A stretch of 64,000 nucleotides of DNA from Flavobacterium sp. UBA6721 (lineage in GTDB: Bacteria; Bacteroidota; Bacteroidia; Flavobacteriales; Flavobacteriaceae): NCBI GenBank assembly GCA_002454195.1, contig DKIJ01000026.1, forward strand, positions 1 through 64,000, written 5' to 3'. The notes below the pieces were generated by a model. The model saw only the letters and a program-made list of their open reading frames with translations, was not told the DNA's origin and searched no databases. Positions within the stretch are counted from its first letter, which is position 1; every line of letters starts with the position of its first letter. The translations under genes were made by a program, and so were the position numbers. Positions 50,183 through 60,180 of the stretch are shown piece by piece.

Positions 50183-51337
50183 TTGTCAACAACCATTTCA
50201 ATAACAGCCTTAGCTTCCATTTCTCCATTAGGTAATGATTTAAAAACCATTTGGAAAAATTACCTTTCACCGAATCATTGTTTTTCTAAAACATATTTAG
50301 ACAATCAAGAGACTTTAGTGGCTGCATTGGATCTAGATTCAAAAAAAGTTATTGAAGCTTTAAAAGAATCGGATGTTAAGTATAAAGCATTGGATAATTC
50401 TGTTTTGTATGCGATGGCAGCTTCACGCAAAGCTGTAGCTGACGCTGGTTGGAATTCGGATTCTGTTTTCGGAATTAATATTGGTTCTTCTCGTGGGGCA
50501 ACCGAGTTGTTTGAAAATCATTATAAAGAATATTTAGATACTGGAAAAGCGCATACTTTAGCTTCTCCCACAACGACTTTAGGAAATATTTCTTCCTGGG
50601 TGGGACATGATTTACAAAGTACAGGACCTGAAATTTCGCATTCAATAACTTGTTCTACGGCTTTGCATGCCCTTTTAAACGGTGTGGCTTGGTTGCGTTC
50701 AGGAATGGTCGATAAATTTCTTGTTGGAGGCAGTGAGGCGCCTTTAACCGATTTTACAATTGGGCAAATGCGTGCTTTAAAAATCTATTCGCATAGTGAA
50801 GAAGCTTTTCCTAATCAGGCATTGAATTTTGAGAAAAAATGGAATTCAATGATTTTGGGCGAAGGAGCTGCCGTTTGTTGTCTTGAAATAGGTAAAAAAG
50901 ATAATGCTTTGGCTTATATTGAAGGTGTAGGTTATGCAACGGAAATTTTGGAACATAATATTTCTATTTCGGCAGAAGCTACTTGTTTTCAAAAGTCAAT
51001 GAAAATGGCTTTAGAATATACTAATTTAGAAGATGTAGATGCGATTGTGATGCATGCGCCAGGAACTAAAGCTGGTGATTTAACCGAGTATAAAGCAATT
51101 CAGAAAATCTTTGTCGAAAAGCTACCTTTATTAACTACCAATAAATGGAAAATAGGACACACTTTTGGTGCTTCGGGTATTTTAAGTGTTGAATTGGCAA
51201 TCTTAATGATGCAACACAATCAGTTCATCGGAGTTCCTTTTGCGGAAGCGCAAACACAAACGAAACCAATTAAAAAAGTTTTGGTAAATGCCGTAGGTTT
51301 TGGTGGAAATGCGGTAAGTGTTTTGTTGAGTTTGTAA
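50183..51337 (+). CDS. Beta-ketoacyl synthase-like enzyme in the biotin operon
   Basis: A 384-residue KAS I/II-type condensing enzyme with the full C-H-H active site: Cys in SITCSTALH, His in MHAPGTKAGD and His in IGHTFGASG. TTG 50183 is taken as the start, because MSTTISITALASISPLGN matches the family N-terminus and no ATG is available. It lies 27 bp after bioA, so it should be cotranscribed with bioD-bioA. A dedicated condensing enzyme here suggests a role in making the pimeloyl chain or another biotin precursor. The alternative is a general fatty-acid KAS that is only positionally linked. Confidence 0.8.
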   Translation: MSTTISITALASISPLGNDLKTIWKNYLSPNHCFSKTYLDNQETLVAALDLDSKKVIEALKESDVKYKALDNSVLYAMAASRKAVADAGWNSDSVFGINIGSSRGATELFENHYKEYLDTGKAHTLASPTTTLGNISSWVGHDLQSTGPEISHSITCSTALHALLNGVAWLRSGMVDKFLVGGSEAPLTDFTIGQMRALKIYSHSEEAFPNQALNFEKKWNSMILGEGAAVCCLEIGKKDNALAYIEGVGYATEILEHNISISAEATCFQKSMKMALEYTNLEDVDAIVMHAPGTKAGDLTEYKAIQKIFVEKLPLLTTNKWKIGHTFGASGILSVELAILMMQHNQFIGVPFAEAQTQTKPIKKVLVNAVGFGGNAVSVLLSL

Positions 51338-51344
51338 TAGAGTT

Positions 51345-51438
51345 ATTATGCAAAGTTTCGCTAAGATTTCTTAAAGCTACGCTAATTATTATTTCATTTC
51401 AATCTTTGCGATAAAACTTTTTTACTTTGCGGTAGAAT
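51345..51438. repeat. Intergenic CGCAAAG-type repeat
   Basis: This region runs from TGCAAAGTTTCGCTAAG to TTTACTTTGCGGTAG, with internal AATCTTTGCG that can pair with CGC(A/T)AAG phrases. It has the same style and about the same length as the element at 20468-20578. It occupies most of the gap between the ketoacyl synthase gene and convergent recX. Confidence 0.5.
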
Positions 51439-51488
51439 AGTAATTGTGCTTTTCAGTTGAAAGTTATGTGACTGAAAACGGAGATTGC

Positions 51489-51965
51489 TCAATGCTCACT
51501 AGCCTCTAATTCTTTTACTTTCTCGTAAACTAAATTACTTTCGAAACCTCTGCGAAGCATATAATCACAGAATTTTTTTCTTTTTTTGAGCGAATTGGTT
51601 TCGTGAATCGATTCCCAATTTCTGTTTGCTAATGTTTCAAAAGTATCAAAATATTCTTCTGGGCTAATTTCTTTTAAAGCAATATTAATCAAAGTTTGAT
51701 TGATGCCTCTGAATTTTAATTCATTGGTAATTCGAATTTTTCCCCAATGTTTAATTCTATGTTTGCCTCTGGCAAAACTACAGGCAAAACGTTCCTCGTT
51801 AAGAAAGTTTTCATTGATAAGATGCGAAATGATTTCATCAATTTCTGCGGCACTCATTTTCATGCTGCGCAATTTCTGCTCCACCTCTTCGTGGCAACGG
51901 TCTTGATACGCACAATAATGTTCGATTTTTTGGATGGCTTCATTAACAGAAAAAAAATCTTTCAT
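51489..51965 (-). CDS. recX: Regulatory protein RecX
   Basis: A 158-residue RecX-family protein built of three tandem three-helix repeats. Repeats are visible as EAIQKIEHYCAYQDRCHEEVEQKL, NEERFACSFARGKHRIKHWGKIRI and KKRKKFCDYMLRRGFESNLVYEKV. RecX binds along the RecA filament and inhibits recombination and SOS activity. The length and repeat order are standard. recA is not adjacent here. The gene is monocistronic. Confidence 0.9.
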   Translation of the reverse strand: MKDFFSVNEAIQKIEHYCAYQDRCHEEVEQKLRSMKMSAAEIDEIISHLINENFLNEERFACSFARGKHRIKHWGKIRITNELKFRGINQTLINIALKEISPEEYFDTFETLANRNWESIHETNSLKKRKKFCDYMLRRGFESNLVYEKVKELEASEH

Positions 51966-52183
51966 GGTATCAATAAATTGGGTTTAAAAGAAAATGTAAA
52001 GGTATTTATTTCTGTTAAAAAGCGGATTTAATCCTGTTAAAAGATGTTTTTTCAGGTAAGTATGTATGTTGGCGACAAAAAATGCCTGTCATCGATTTTG
52101 TTTTACTATCTGATTCTTAATATCTTAATTTATTTCGTTGCTTAATTTTTAAGTCCATTTAGTTAATTGTTAATTGAAGGTTT

Positions 52184-55100
52184 ATGCGAATATTTCTACG
52201 CAAAGGTTTTTTTTTATTGAGTATTTTAATAGGGTTTAATTTATCAGCTCAATGTATAATTTCTAGTACTACAGACGCAAGTTCCTTAGGTTGTGGTAGT
52301 GGAGTTTTAAGTTCTTGTGGAGGGATAATAACTATTGGGAATGGAGTATCTCCAATTTCATTGAAAATGGATGCTGATTTAGATTTAACAAGTTGTGGAG
52401 TTGTACAATTTATTGTTGATAAAGCAATACTTGATTTTTCTGTTGCAAATAAAAGATTATATCTTGCTGAAGGCTCTTCTATTTCTTTTATAAATGGAGG
52501 AACTTTAAATCCTCCTGGGGGTACAGGCGGAGGATGTACTGGAAATGACAGATTGTATATTGGTGGGGTTTTGTTAGCAGCCTGTCAAGGGGGAGCTGGC
52601 ATCCTTGGGTTTGATGAAGTAATATCTTTTGGTGGGACAGGAAAAGCTACATCGAATTCTCCTGTTTGTCCAGGAAATACAATTAATTTAACAGCTACAG
52701 CACCACCTATAGGGACTTATACTTATTCCTGGTCTGGGCCTGGACTTGCAGCAACTGCTTATAGTAGCAGTCCTAATTATTCTTTTACGGCTTCAACTAC
52801 ACCTTCAAGTCCTGTATATACAGTTTCTATGAAACGAACGTCGGATAATAAAATAATTACAGCAAATACAACTGTAAAAATAGAAACACCAACAATTACA
52901 ACTCAACCTACAAATCAATTGGATTGTGAGGGGGCTTCCGTTAAATTTAAGGTTGTTGCAACGGGTACAAGTTTAAATTATACTTGGCAATATAAAAAAC
53001 CAACAGATTCTAGTTTCACATCAATTATAGGTTCAGTTGCAAATACTTCGAATAATTCGACTAATGAGATTACGATTGGAAATGTTGGAAGTGCTCAATA
53101 CCCTAAAGGTACTCAATTTCAGGTGATAGTTTCAAACGGGAGTTGTAGTGTGACCTCTAATGTTGTAACCCTTTCCGTAAACGAAATTTTAAACATTAAT
53201 CCAATTTCAACCAATGTAAAGCAATGTTATGGAACAAATTATTCTTATACCGTTACTACTTCATACCCGTCTAATGTAGTTTCTTATCAATGGAAAAAAT
53301 CAGTAACTACAGGTGTTTGGACAGTTTTGAATGATGGAGGTGCTTATTCTGGAGCAAACACAAATACTTTGACAATTACTGGAGGGACTCCAGCAGAATC
53401 AGCCGAATATCGTGTTTATATTACTTTTAATAATTCAACAACTCAATGTAATGTTGACAGTGCTTCTAGAACAAGAAAAATTACTTTCTTGCCTCAATTG
53501 ACTACACCTGTCACTACAATTACGCAACCCACTTGTTCAAATACGTTGGGAACTATTACTGTGGCCGTTCAAAGTGCCACGGATACCTATAGTTTTGATG
53601 GTGGACTAACCTATCAAGCTAGTAATGTGAAATCAGGATTAGCGGTAGGGACCTATGATGTGATAATAAAGAATGAGGCTGGTTGTACATCCTCAGTTAC
53701 AAGTTGTACCATTGTTAGTGATACATCATACTGGAATGGAAGTACTTGGGTAAACGGAATGCCAGATAGTACAAGAAAAGTAGTTTTTCAACAAAATTTT
53801 AATTCTACATCTGACATTGTGGCGTGTTCTTGCCAAGTAACTAATGGGGCGAATGTTTTTATTAACAGTTATCACACCTTAAAAGTAACTAATGAAGTGA
53901 ATGTGGCTAGTGGAAGCTTAACATTTGATAATACGGCTAGTTTAGTGCAATTGAACGATGCAGCAATTAATACGGGAGCTATTAATTATAAACGTTTTAC
54001 TACTCCTGTGAGGCGTTTTGATTTTACCTATTGGTCGTCTCCGGTTGCTGGTCAAACTTTAAAAGCCTTATCACCTAATACATTTTATGATAAGTATTAT
54101 GGGTATAATTCTAATACAGGGTGGGTAATTTATTACAATGGTTCTGAAATTATGAAACCAGGGAATGGTTATTCAATAAGAGCCCCACAATCATTTAGTG
54201 TGAATGACCCTCAAGTAGATGCTGATCCAGTTTTTGTAGGAGTGCCAAATAATGGTGAAATTCCTTTGACAATTGATGCAAATAAATTGTATTTACTTGG
54301 TAATCCCTATCCTTCGGCAATTGATGCTTATAAATTTTTGGAATTTAATGAAAACGTGCTAGAAGGGACACTATATTTTTGGACACACAATACAACGCCA
54401 ACTGTTTCAGGAGGAGCTGCTAAATACAACTATAATTCAAGTGATTATGCTACTTATAATCGCACGGGAACTGTAACTACCGCTACTCAAGCGGCAACAG
54501 GTGGTTATGTTCCTAGTGGGATGATAGCTGCAGGTCAAGGTTTTTTTGCGCCTGCAAGTACTACTGGTGGGAATTTAAAATTTAAAAATAGTATGCGTGT
54601 TGCAGGTGGTGCTTATGGGGTGAATAATGCTCAGTTTTTTAAAGTGAACACAAAAGACAAGCAAAGTCTAAATCATAAGGAAACGAATAGGGTTTGGTTA
54701 AATTTGACTAACACAGAAGGGATATCTAAACAAACATTGATAGGTTATTTAGAGGGGGCTACTAATGGTTATGATCCAGGGTTTGATGGGCAAATTTTGC
54801 CAATTCATCAAGAAATTGAGTTTTATAGTGTGAATCAAGGAAAGGCGTTGGCTATTCAGGGGCGTGCTTTGCCCTTTGTAGAGAAAGACAGCATTGCTTT
54901 AGCTTATAAAACAGATTATAGTGGAAATTTTCAAATTAGTATTCATAAAACGGATGGATTTTTAGATACTCAAGATGTTTTCTTGGAGGATAATTATTTG
55001 CATATAACTCACAATTTGAAAAAAACGCCCTATTTGTTTACAACGGAAAAAGGAGTGTTTGATAATCGATTTGAATTGCGTTATGTAGAGCAAAATAAAG

Positions 55101-55345
55101 TTGCTACCATTTCGAATCAAGAGGTTATGGTTTTGGTAAAGAATAAACAACTAAGAATTAAATCATCTTCAGATTCTATTCAAAAAGTAATTATTTATAA
55201 TTCGATAGGGCAAATTTTATATCAAAACAATCAAGTTAATCTCCATGATTATGTAGTTGAAAATTTGAATGTGGCTCATCAAGTAATAATCGTAAAAGTG
55301 GTATTAGGAAATGAGCAAACACAAACTGTTAAAATTGTTTTTTGA
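52184..55345 (+). CDS. Large T9SS-secreted surface protein (type C C-terminal sorting domain)
   Basis: A 1053-residue protein with a signal peptide (MRIFLRKGFFLLSILIGFNLSA). Residues 24-150 form an N-terminal domain shared with its neighbour (CSG-type strands with paired Cys). The middle (about 155-500) is made of Ig/PKD-like beta modules with one Cys pair each. Residues 520 to about 970 hold the region common to flavobacterial T9SS type C proteins (FDFTYWSSPVAGQTLKALSP, RAPQSFSVND, LYFWTHNT, then the ALAYKTDYSG and FTTEKGVFDNRF segments). A beta-sandwich sorting domain ends IVKVVLGNEQTQTVKIVF. The type IX system should export and attach it. An adhesive role is likely. Confidence 0.85.
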   Translation: MRIFLRKGFFLLSILIGFNLSAQCIISSTTDASSLGCGSGVLSSCGGIITIGNGVSPISLKMDADLDLTSCGVVQFIVDKAILDFSVANKRLYLAEGSSISFINGGTLNPPGGTGGGCTGNDRLYIGGVLLAACQGGAGILGFDEVISFGGTGKATSNSPVCPGNTINLTATAPPIGTYTYSWSGPGLAATAYSSSPNYSFTASTTPSSPVYTVSMKRTSDNKIITANTTVKIETPTITTQPTNQLDCEGASVKFKVVATGTSLNYTWQYKKPTDSSFTSIIGSVANTSNNSTNEITIGNVGSAQYPKGTQFQVIVSNGSCSVTSNVVTLSVNEILNINPISTNVKQCYGTNYSYTVTTSYPSNVVSYQWKKSVTTGVWTVLNDGGAYSGANTNTLTITGGTPAESAEYRVYITFNNSTTQCNVDSASRTRKITFLPQLTTPVTTITQPTCSNTLGTITVAVQSATDTYSFDGGLTYQASNVKSGLAVGTYDVIIKNEAGCTSSVTSCTIVSDTSYWNGSTWVNGMPDSTRKVVFQQNFNSTSDIVACSCQVTNGANVFINSYHTLKVTNEVNVASGSLTFDNTASLVQLNDAAINTGAINYKRFTTPVRRFDFTYWSSPVAGQTLKALSPNTFYDKYYGYNSNTGWVIYYNGSEIMKPGNGYSIRAPQSFSVNDPQVDADPVFVGVPNNGEIPLTIDANKLYLLGNPYPSAIDAYKFLEFNENVLEGTLYFWTHNTTPTVSGGAAKYNYNSSDYATYNRTGTVTTATQAATGGYVPSGMIAAGQGFFAPASTTGGNLKFKNSMRVAGGAYGVNNAQFFKVNTKDKQSLNHKETNRVWLNLTNTEGISKQTLIGYLEGATNGYDPGFDGQILPIHQEIEFYSVNQGKALAIQGRALPFVEKDSIALAYKTDYSGNFQISIHKTDGFLDTQDVFLEDNYLHITHNLKKTPYLFTTEKGVFDNRFELRYVEQNKVATISNQEVMVLVKNKQLRIKSSSDSIQKVIIYNSIGQILYQNNQVNLHDYVVENLNVAHQVIIVKVVLGNEQTQTVKIVF

Positions 55346-55581
55346 TGTTAGGATTATGGTAGGCGACTTAGGCGCTTGTTTTAAAGAGTGATTTTTTTAA
55401 AATCCCTTTAAACGTGGGGTTTAAGTGCGTAAAAAGATGCACATAAACGACTAAATAAGCACGTCATCGTTTTTAATTTATCTAGCGATTATTATGCAAT
55501 AATCTTGTATCGTGATTTAATTAGAAATAATTAATGATTATAGTTTTAAAGGCTTGCCCGGCCCCCAAATCTAAAAATGAT

Positions 55582-58500
55582 ATGAGACCTATTTATACTT
55601 TTAGAAATTTTATATTTCTTTTTGTTTTTTTATTTGCCTTTTTGAATGGATATTCTCAATGTTCCATAACTTCTTCTAGAAACACTACAGGATTAACTTG
55701 TGGTACATCTCCCTTAACAGTTTGTAATGGGGTTGTGACAATTGGGGATGGAATAAATGCAATGGTTTTGACTATGACTTCCAATGTTGATCTTTCTTGT
55801 TTAGGTCCAATAAGATTTGTAGTTAAAAAATATGCAAATGTTGATTTTTCAACTGGAAATTATAATTTACAATTAGCTGATGGTTCTTCTATTGAAGTAG
55901 AAACAGGTGGGCAAATTGGTGCACCAACAAATTGTAGTGCTTCAGATTTGATTAAAATTGGAGATGTAAAAGTAGCTTCATGTACCGGACAAAGTGCATT
56001 AATAAATTTTACTGATTTGGTTTCAAATGGAGGATATAGTTCAATTACAGCAACAGCAGATAATAGTTCAATTTGTACTTCTGGAAGTACAACATTAAGA
56101 GCTACTGCAAATCCTTCAACCGGAGCTACTTTTAAATGGTACGATGCTCAAAGTGGAGGAAATCTTCTTTATACAGGAGCTACTTATAATCCAGGACCAA
56201 TTAATACAACAACTACTTATTATGTTGAAGGTGTTTACAGTAAATATATTACCGTTAGAAAAGCAGTAACAGTAACCATTGTTAACTTGTCTCAACCAAC
56301 TTTAGGTACTGTAACACAACCAACATGTAGTGTTGCAACAGGAAGTTTTACAATTTCAAATTATAATTCTGCCTATACTTATACGGTATCTCCATCTACT
56401 GGAGTAACTGTTTCCGGAAATACGATTACAGCACCAACAGGCTCCTATACTGTAACTGCTGCATCAGGAAGTTGTTCTTCTGTAGCTTCTGCTAGTGTAG
56501 CTGTAAATGCTCAGCCAGCTATTCCTGCTCAACCAACCTTAGGTACGGTAACGCAACCAACTTGTAGTTCTTCAACTGGTAGTTTTGCTATTTCAAATTT
56601 CAATGCTGCCTATACCTATTCTGTATCACCATCAACAGGGGTTACTTTTTCAGGAAGTACTGTTGTTGCACCAGCGGGTACTTATACAGTTACTGCTATA
56701 TTGGGAAGTTGTTCTTCTGTAGCTTCTGCTAGTGTAACAGTAAATGCGCAACCTGCAACGCCAGTTCAGCCAACATTAAGTGCTGTAACACAACCTACAT
56801 GTAGTGTTCCAACCGGAAGTTTTATAATTACAAATTATAGTTCATCTTATACTTATACAGTGTCTCCATCAACTGGTGTGTCCAGAACAGGAGCAAATGT
56901 TACAGCTCCAGCTGGTAATTATACAGTTACTGCTACATTAGGTAGTTGTGTTTCTGTAGCTTCTGCCAGTGTTTCGGTAACTGCTCAACCATCAATACCT
57001 TCGACACCATCAGCAGGGACACCAACTAATCCAAGCTGTGCAGTACCTACAGGAAGTGTTCCTTTGAGTGGTTTACCAACATCAGGAACTATTGTTCAAA
57101 CGGGTACAAAAAATGAAACTTATACGATTTCAGGTGGAGGAACTCAAACAATAACAGGTCTTTTACCAGGTACTTATTATTTTGCGGTTTCAAATGGTGG
57201 TTGTTCTTCAGCAACGGTTAGTGTTGTAATTATTGCTCCGGAAACAAATACCTGGTCTTCTGGTTCTTGGTCTAATGGAACTCCAACAATCAATCAAAGA
57301 TTAGTTTTTGCTTCAGATTATACTAATGCTAATGATGTAGATTTAGTCGGTTGTTCATGTCAGGTGACTGGAACTTCAGCTGTTACTATCAAATCTGGGC
57401 GTACTATGAAAATAGAAAATGGTATTGAGGTAATGCCTAATGCTTCATTAACATTTGAAAATAATGCGAGTTTAGTTCAAATTAATGATGCAGCTGTAAA
57501 TTCAGGAAATATTAATTACAGACGTTACACGGCAGCTGTTAAGAGATACGACTTTACGTATTGGTCTTCACCAGTTGCTCCTCAAACTTTGAAGGATTTG
57601 TCACCAAATACGCTATACGATAAATATTATGGCTATAATAATGGTTGGCAAATCTATTATAATGGTGCGGCTACTATGGTTGCGGGAAAAGGTTATCTTG
57701 TTAGAGCACCTCAAACTTTTAGCATAACTGTAGCTTCTGTAGATACTAATCCAGTATTTGTGGGTAAACCTAATAATGGAGTCTATGATTTCGATATTGC
57801 AGGGAATCAAGTTCATCTTTTAGGGAATCCTTATCCGTCAGCAATAGATGCCAATGCTTTTTTGGATGCCAATGCTGCAACATTAGAGGGTACACTTTAT
57901 TTTTGGACGCATAATACTTCTCCAAGTAATACAATAGCTGGAGATGCAACTTATAATTACACCACAAATGATTATTTGGTTTATAATCGAGTAGGTGGTG
58001 TTGTTACTAACAATACTTCTAAGCCTTTTGATGGTAAAATAGCCGCAGGACAAGGTTTTTTTGCACCAGCTAAAGCATCAGGAAATGTGGTTTTTAATAA
58101 TAGTATGCGTGTAGAAGGGGGTGATTCTGGAGTGTATAACTCACAATTTTTTAAATTGAGTTCTACAACTAAAACAAGTGTTTCCACTGTAGAGAAAAGC
58201 CGTATTTGGTTGAATTTGTCAAATAAACAAGGCGCTTTCAAACAAATGTTAGTGGGTTATATTAAAGGTGCGACAAATGATTATGATTCAGGTTATGATG
58301 GTGTGACCTATGATGGGAATCAATATGTTGATTTTTACAGTGTAAATCAAGCAAGTAAATATGTGATTCAAGGTCGTGCATTACCATTTGTAAAACAAGA
58401 CACGGTTGTTTTAGGTTATAAATCAACTATAGTTGGAGAATTTCAAATCAGCATAGACCATGCAGATGGGGTTTTGGAAACACAAAATGTGTTTTTAGAA

Positions 58501-58905
58501 GATAAGACTTTGAATGTACTTCATAATCTTAAAAATGGGTCTTATACTTTTACAACTGAAAAAGGAGTATTTAACGATCGATTTGTATTGCGATATGTAG
58601 ATAAAAATGCAGTAGAAGAAGTAGCAGAAACACCTACACCAAATGACGGTGTTTCAAATGGTGGAAATGAAATTTCAAGTTCTATTGTGATTTATTCAAA
58701 AGATAAGCTTATTACGGTAAAATCTCCAGAAGTTGATGTGCAAAAAATTGTAGTTTATGATAGTACAGGTAAACTTCTTTATGCTAATGATAATGTAGCT
58801 GTAGCTCCATTTACAATTACAGAACAACTTGCAAGTGATCAGGTTTTATTAGTAGATGTTTTATTGACAAATGGAACTAAAGTAAGTAGAAAGGTGATTT
58901 ACTAG
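55582..58905 (+). CDS. Large T9SS-secreted surface protein with three 79-residue repeats
   Basis: An 1107-residue paralogue of the preceding protein, from ATG 55582 (MRPIYTFRNFIFLFVFLFAF, a signal peptide). The N-terminal Cys-paired domain and the last 560 residues, including the type C sorting region, match the neighbour closely. Between them sit three near-identical 79-residue beta repeats starting QPTLGTVTQPTCS (encoded at 56293-57003), then a fourth degenerate unit. The repeats are rich in Thr/Ser/Ala with one Cys pair each. They could make an extended stalk that changes length by recombination. A start at 55534 is possible but would add 16 non-signal residues. Confidence 0.85.
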   Translation: MRPIYTFRNFIFLFVFLFAFLNGYSQCSITSSRNTTGLTCGTSPLTVCNGVVTIGDGINAMVLTMTSNVDLSCLGPIRFVVKKYANVDFSTGNYNLQLADGSSIEVETGGQIGAPTNCSASDLIKIGDVKVASCTGQSALINFTDLVSNGGYSSITATADNSSICTSGSTTLRATANPSTGATFKWYDAQSGGNLLYTGATYNPGPINTTTTYYVEGVYSKYITVRKAVTVTIVNLSQPTLGTVTQPTCSVATGSFTISNYNSAYTYTVSPSTGVTVSGNTITAPTGSYTVTAASGSCSSVASASVAVNAQPAIPAQPTLGTVTQPTCSSSTGSFAISNFNAAYTYSVSPSTGVTFSGSTVVAPAGTYTVTAILGSCSSVASASVTVNAQPATPVQPTLSAVTQPTCSVPTGSFIITNYSSSYTYTVSPSTGVSRTGANVTAPAGNYTVTATLGSCVSVASASVSVTAQPSIPSTPSAGTPTNPSCAVPTGSVPLSGLPTSGTIVQTGTKNETYTISGGGTQTITGLLPGTYYFAVSNGGCSSATVSVVIIAPETNTWSSGSWSNGTPTINQRLVFASDYTNANDVDLVGCSCQVTGTSAVTIKSGRTMKIENGIEVMPNASLTFENNASLVQINDAAVNSGNINYRRYTAAVKRYDFTYWSSPVAPQTLKDLSPNTLYDKYYGYNNGWQIYYNGAATMVAGKGYLVRAPQTFSITVASVDTNPVFVGKPNNGVYDFDIAGNQVHLLGNPYPSAIDANAFLDANAATLEGTLYFWTHNTSPSNTIAGDATYNYTTNDYLVYNRVGGVVTNNTSKPFDGKIAAGQGFFAPAKASGNVVFNNSMRVEGGDSGVYNSQFFKLSSTTKTSVSTVEKSRIWLNLSNKQGAFKQMLVGYIKGATNDYDSGYDGVTYDGNQYVDFYSVNQASKYVIQGRALPFVKQDTVVLGYKSTIVGEFQISIDHADGVLETQNVFLEDKTLNVLHNLKNGSYTFTTEKGVFNDRFVLRYVDKNAVEEVAETPTPNDGVSNGGNEISSSIVIYSKDKLITVKSPEVDVQKIVVYDSTGKLLYANDNVAVAPFTITEQLASDQVLLVDVLLTNGTKVSRKVIY
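56293..57003 (+). repeat. Three tandem 237-bp coding repeats
   Basis: Units begin at 56293, 56530 and 56767, exactly 237 bp (79 codons) apart, and stay in frame. They encode the QPTLGTVTQPTC beta repeats of the surface protein. They are diverged by several per cent at DNA level and are not a CRISPR. Confidence 0.85.
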
Positions 58906-58940
58906 TTAAAAATGTGTAATTGCTTATAAATGCTACCAAC

Positions 58941-58986
58941 AACTAAAAATGCCCTAAAAAGTATCACTTTTTAGGGCATTTTAGTT
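58941..58986. terminator. Bidirectional terminator between the T9SS gene and bioB
   Basis: A 20-bp stem (58941-58962 with 58966-58986, one unpaired base) with loop ATC. Both ends are A/T-rich, so it provides T-tracts for both converging genes. Confidence 0.9.
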
Positions 58987-59003
58987 TGTGCAATTTATTC
59001 TAT

Positions 59004-60089
59004 TTATTTTCCTTTTATAGAAGCTTCAACATTTCTTTCTATCACGTGACCTGGACGAGACCATTTTGGCTTCTCATCAAGTGGAGCAAATTGAGAATCT
59101 TCTGCTTCAACTGTTTTTGGCTGAGATACTTTTGTGAATGGTTTTTGAGGAATCAGTCCTAACATTTCAAACATCTTCATATCTTCATTAACATCTGGGT
59201 TTGGAGTAGTTAAAAGTTTATCACCTGCAAAAATGGAATTGGCTCCCGCAAAGAAACACATAGCTTGTCCTTCACGACTCATGTTAGTTCTTCCTGCCGA
59301 AAGACGAACTTGAGTTTCTGGCATTACGATACGAGTCGTTGCAACCATGCGTATCATTTCCCAAATTTCAACTGGTTTTTCTTCTTCCATTGGTGTTCCT
59401 TCAACAGCAACTAATGCATTGATAGGTACTGATTCTGGTTGTGGGTTTAAAGTTGAAAGCGCTACTAGCATACCTGCGCGGTCTTCGATTCTTTCTCCCA
59501 TTCCAATAATACCTCCACTACAAACCGTTACATTCGTTTTACGAACATTGTCAATTGTTTCTAAACGATCTTCAAATCCTCTTGTCGAAATAACTTCTTT
59601 ATAATATTCCTCAGACGTATCTAAGTTGTGGTTGTATGCATATAATCCTGCTTCGGCCAAACGATGCGCTTGGTTTTCCGTTAGCATACCTAGTGTACAA
59701 CAAACTTCCATGTCCAATTTGTTAATGGTACGAACCATTTCTAGAACTTGATCAAATTCTGGTCCGTCTTTAACGTTTCTCCATGCAGCCCCCATACATA
59801 CACGTGAAGAACCTGATTCTTTAGCGCGCAAAGCTTGTGCTTTTACTTGATTAACAGACATTAAATCGTTTCCTTCAACACCTGTGTGATAGCGTGCTGC
59901 CTGTGGGCAATACCCGCAATCTTCTGGACAACCTCCTGTTTTAATAGATAATAAAGTAGATACCTGAACCACATTTGGGTCATGGTGTTCTCTATGGATA
60001 GAAGCTGCTTCGTAAAGCAAATCCATCATTGGTTTATTATATATCGCAATAATCTCTTCTTTTGTCCAATTGTGTTTTGTAATACTCAT
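59004..60089 (-). CDS. bioB: Biotin synthase
   Basis: A 361-residue radical-SAM enzyme inserting sulfur into dethiobiotin. The radical-SAM cluster Cys are Cys54, Cys58 and Cys61 (CPEDCGYC). The GGIIGMGE motif, the ALVAVEGTPMEEE segment and the C-terminal AGANSIFAGDKLLTT motif are all present, including residues for the second [2Fe-2S] cluster. The C-terminus is slightly extended (RPGHVIERNVEASIKGK). It has its own perfect promoter (60112-60141) and lies about 8 kb from bioD-bioA, so the pathway is split into at least three transcripts. Confidence 0.97.
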   Translation of the reverse strand: MSITKHNWTKEEIIAIYNKPMMDLLYEAASIHREHHDPNVVQVSTLLSIKTGGCPEDCGYCPQAARYHTGVEGNDLMSVNQVKAQALRAKESGSSRVCMGAAWRNVKDGPEFDQVLEMVRTINKLDMEVCCTLGMLTENQAHRLAEAGLYAYNHNLDTSEEYYKEVISTRGFEDRLETIDNVRKTNVTVCSGGIIGMGERIEDRAGMLVALSTLNPQPESVPINALVAVEGTPMEEEKPVEIWEMIRMVATTRIVMPETQVRLSAGRTNMSREGQAMCFFAGANSIFAGDKLLTTPNPDVNEDMKMFEMLGLIPQKPFTKVSQPKTVEAEDSQFAPLDEKPKWSRPGHVIERNVEASIKGK

Positions 60090-60111
60090 TGTATTGTGAT
60101 TTTTGATGGCT

Positions 60112-60141
60112 CAAAAGTAGTTAAAATGTTCAAAACGGCAA
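60112..60141 (-). promoter_or_regulatory. Perfect promoter of bioB
   Basis: On the minus strand TTG (60139-60141), exactly 19 bp, then TACTTTTG (60112-60119): a full consensus match. The predicted start near 60107 leaves an 18-nt leader before ATG 60089. No biotin-repressor-like dyad was noticed. Confidence 0.85.
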
Positions 60142-60180
60142 TGCAACAGCTGTAAAAACGATTGGACTTAAAAAAGAAGA

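Noticed and set aside
56293..57003. Regular 237-bp tandem repeats as a possible CRISPR or other non-coding array
   Set aside because: The units are in frame inside a large surface-protein gene, encode a clear beta repeat and have no spacer/repeat alternation.
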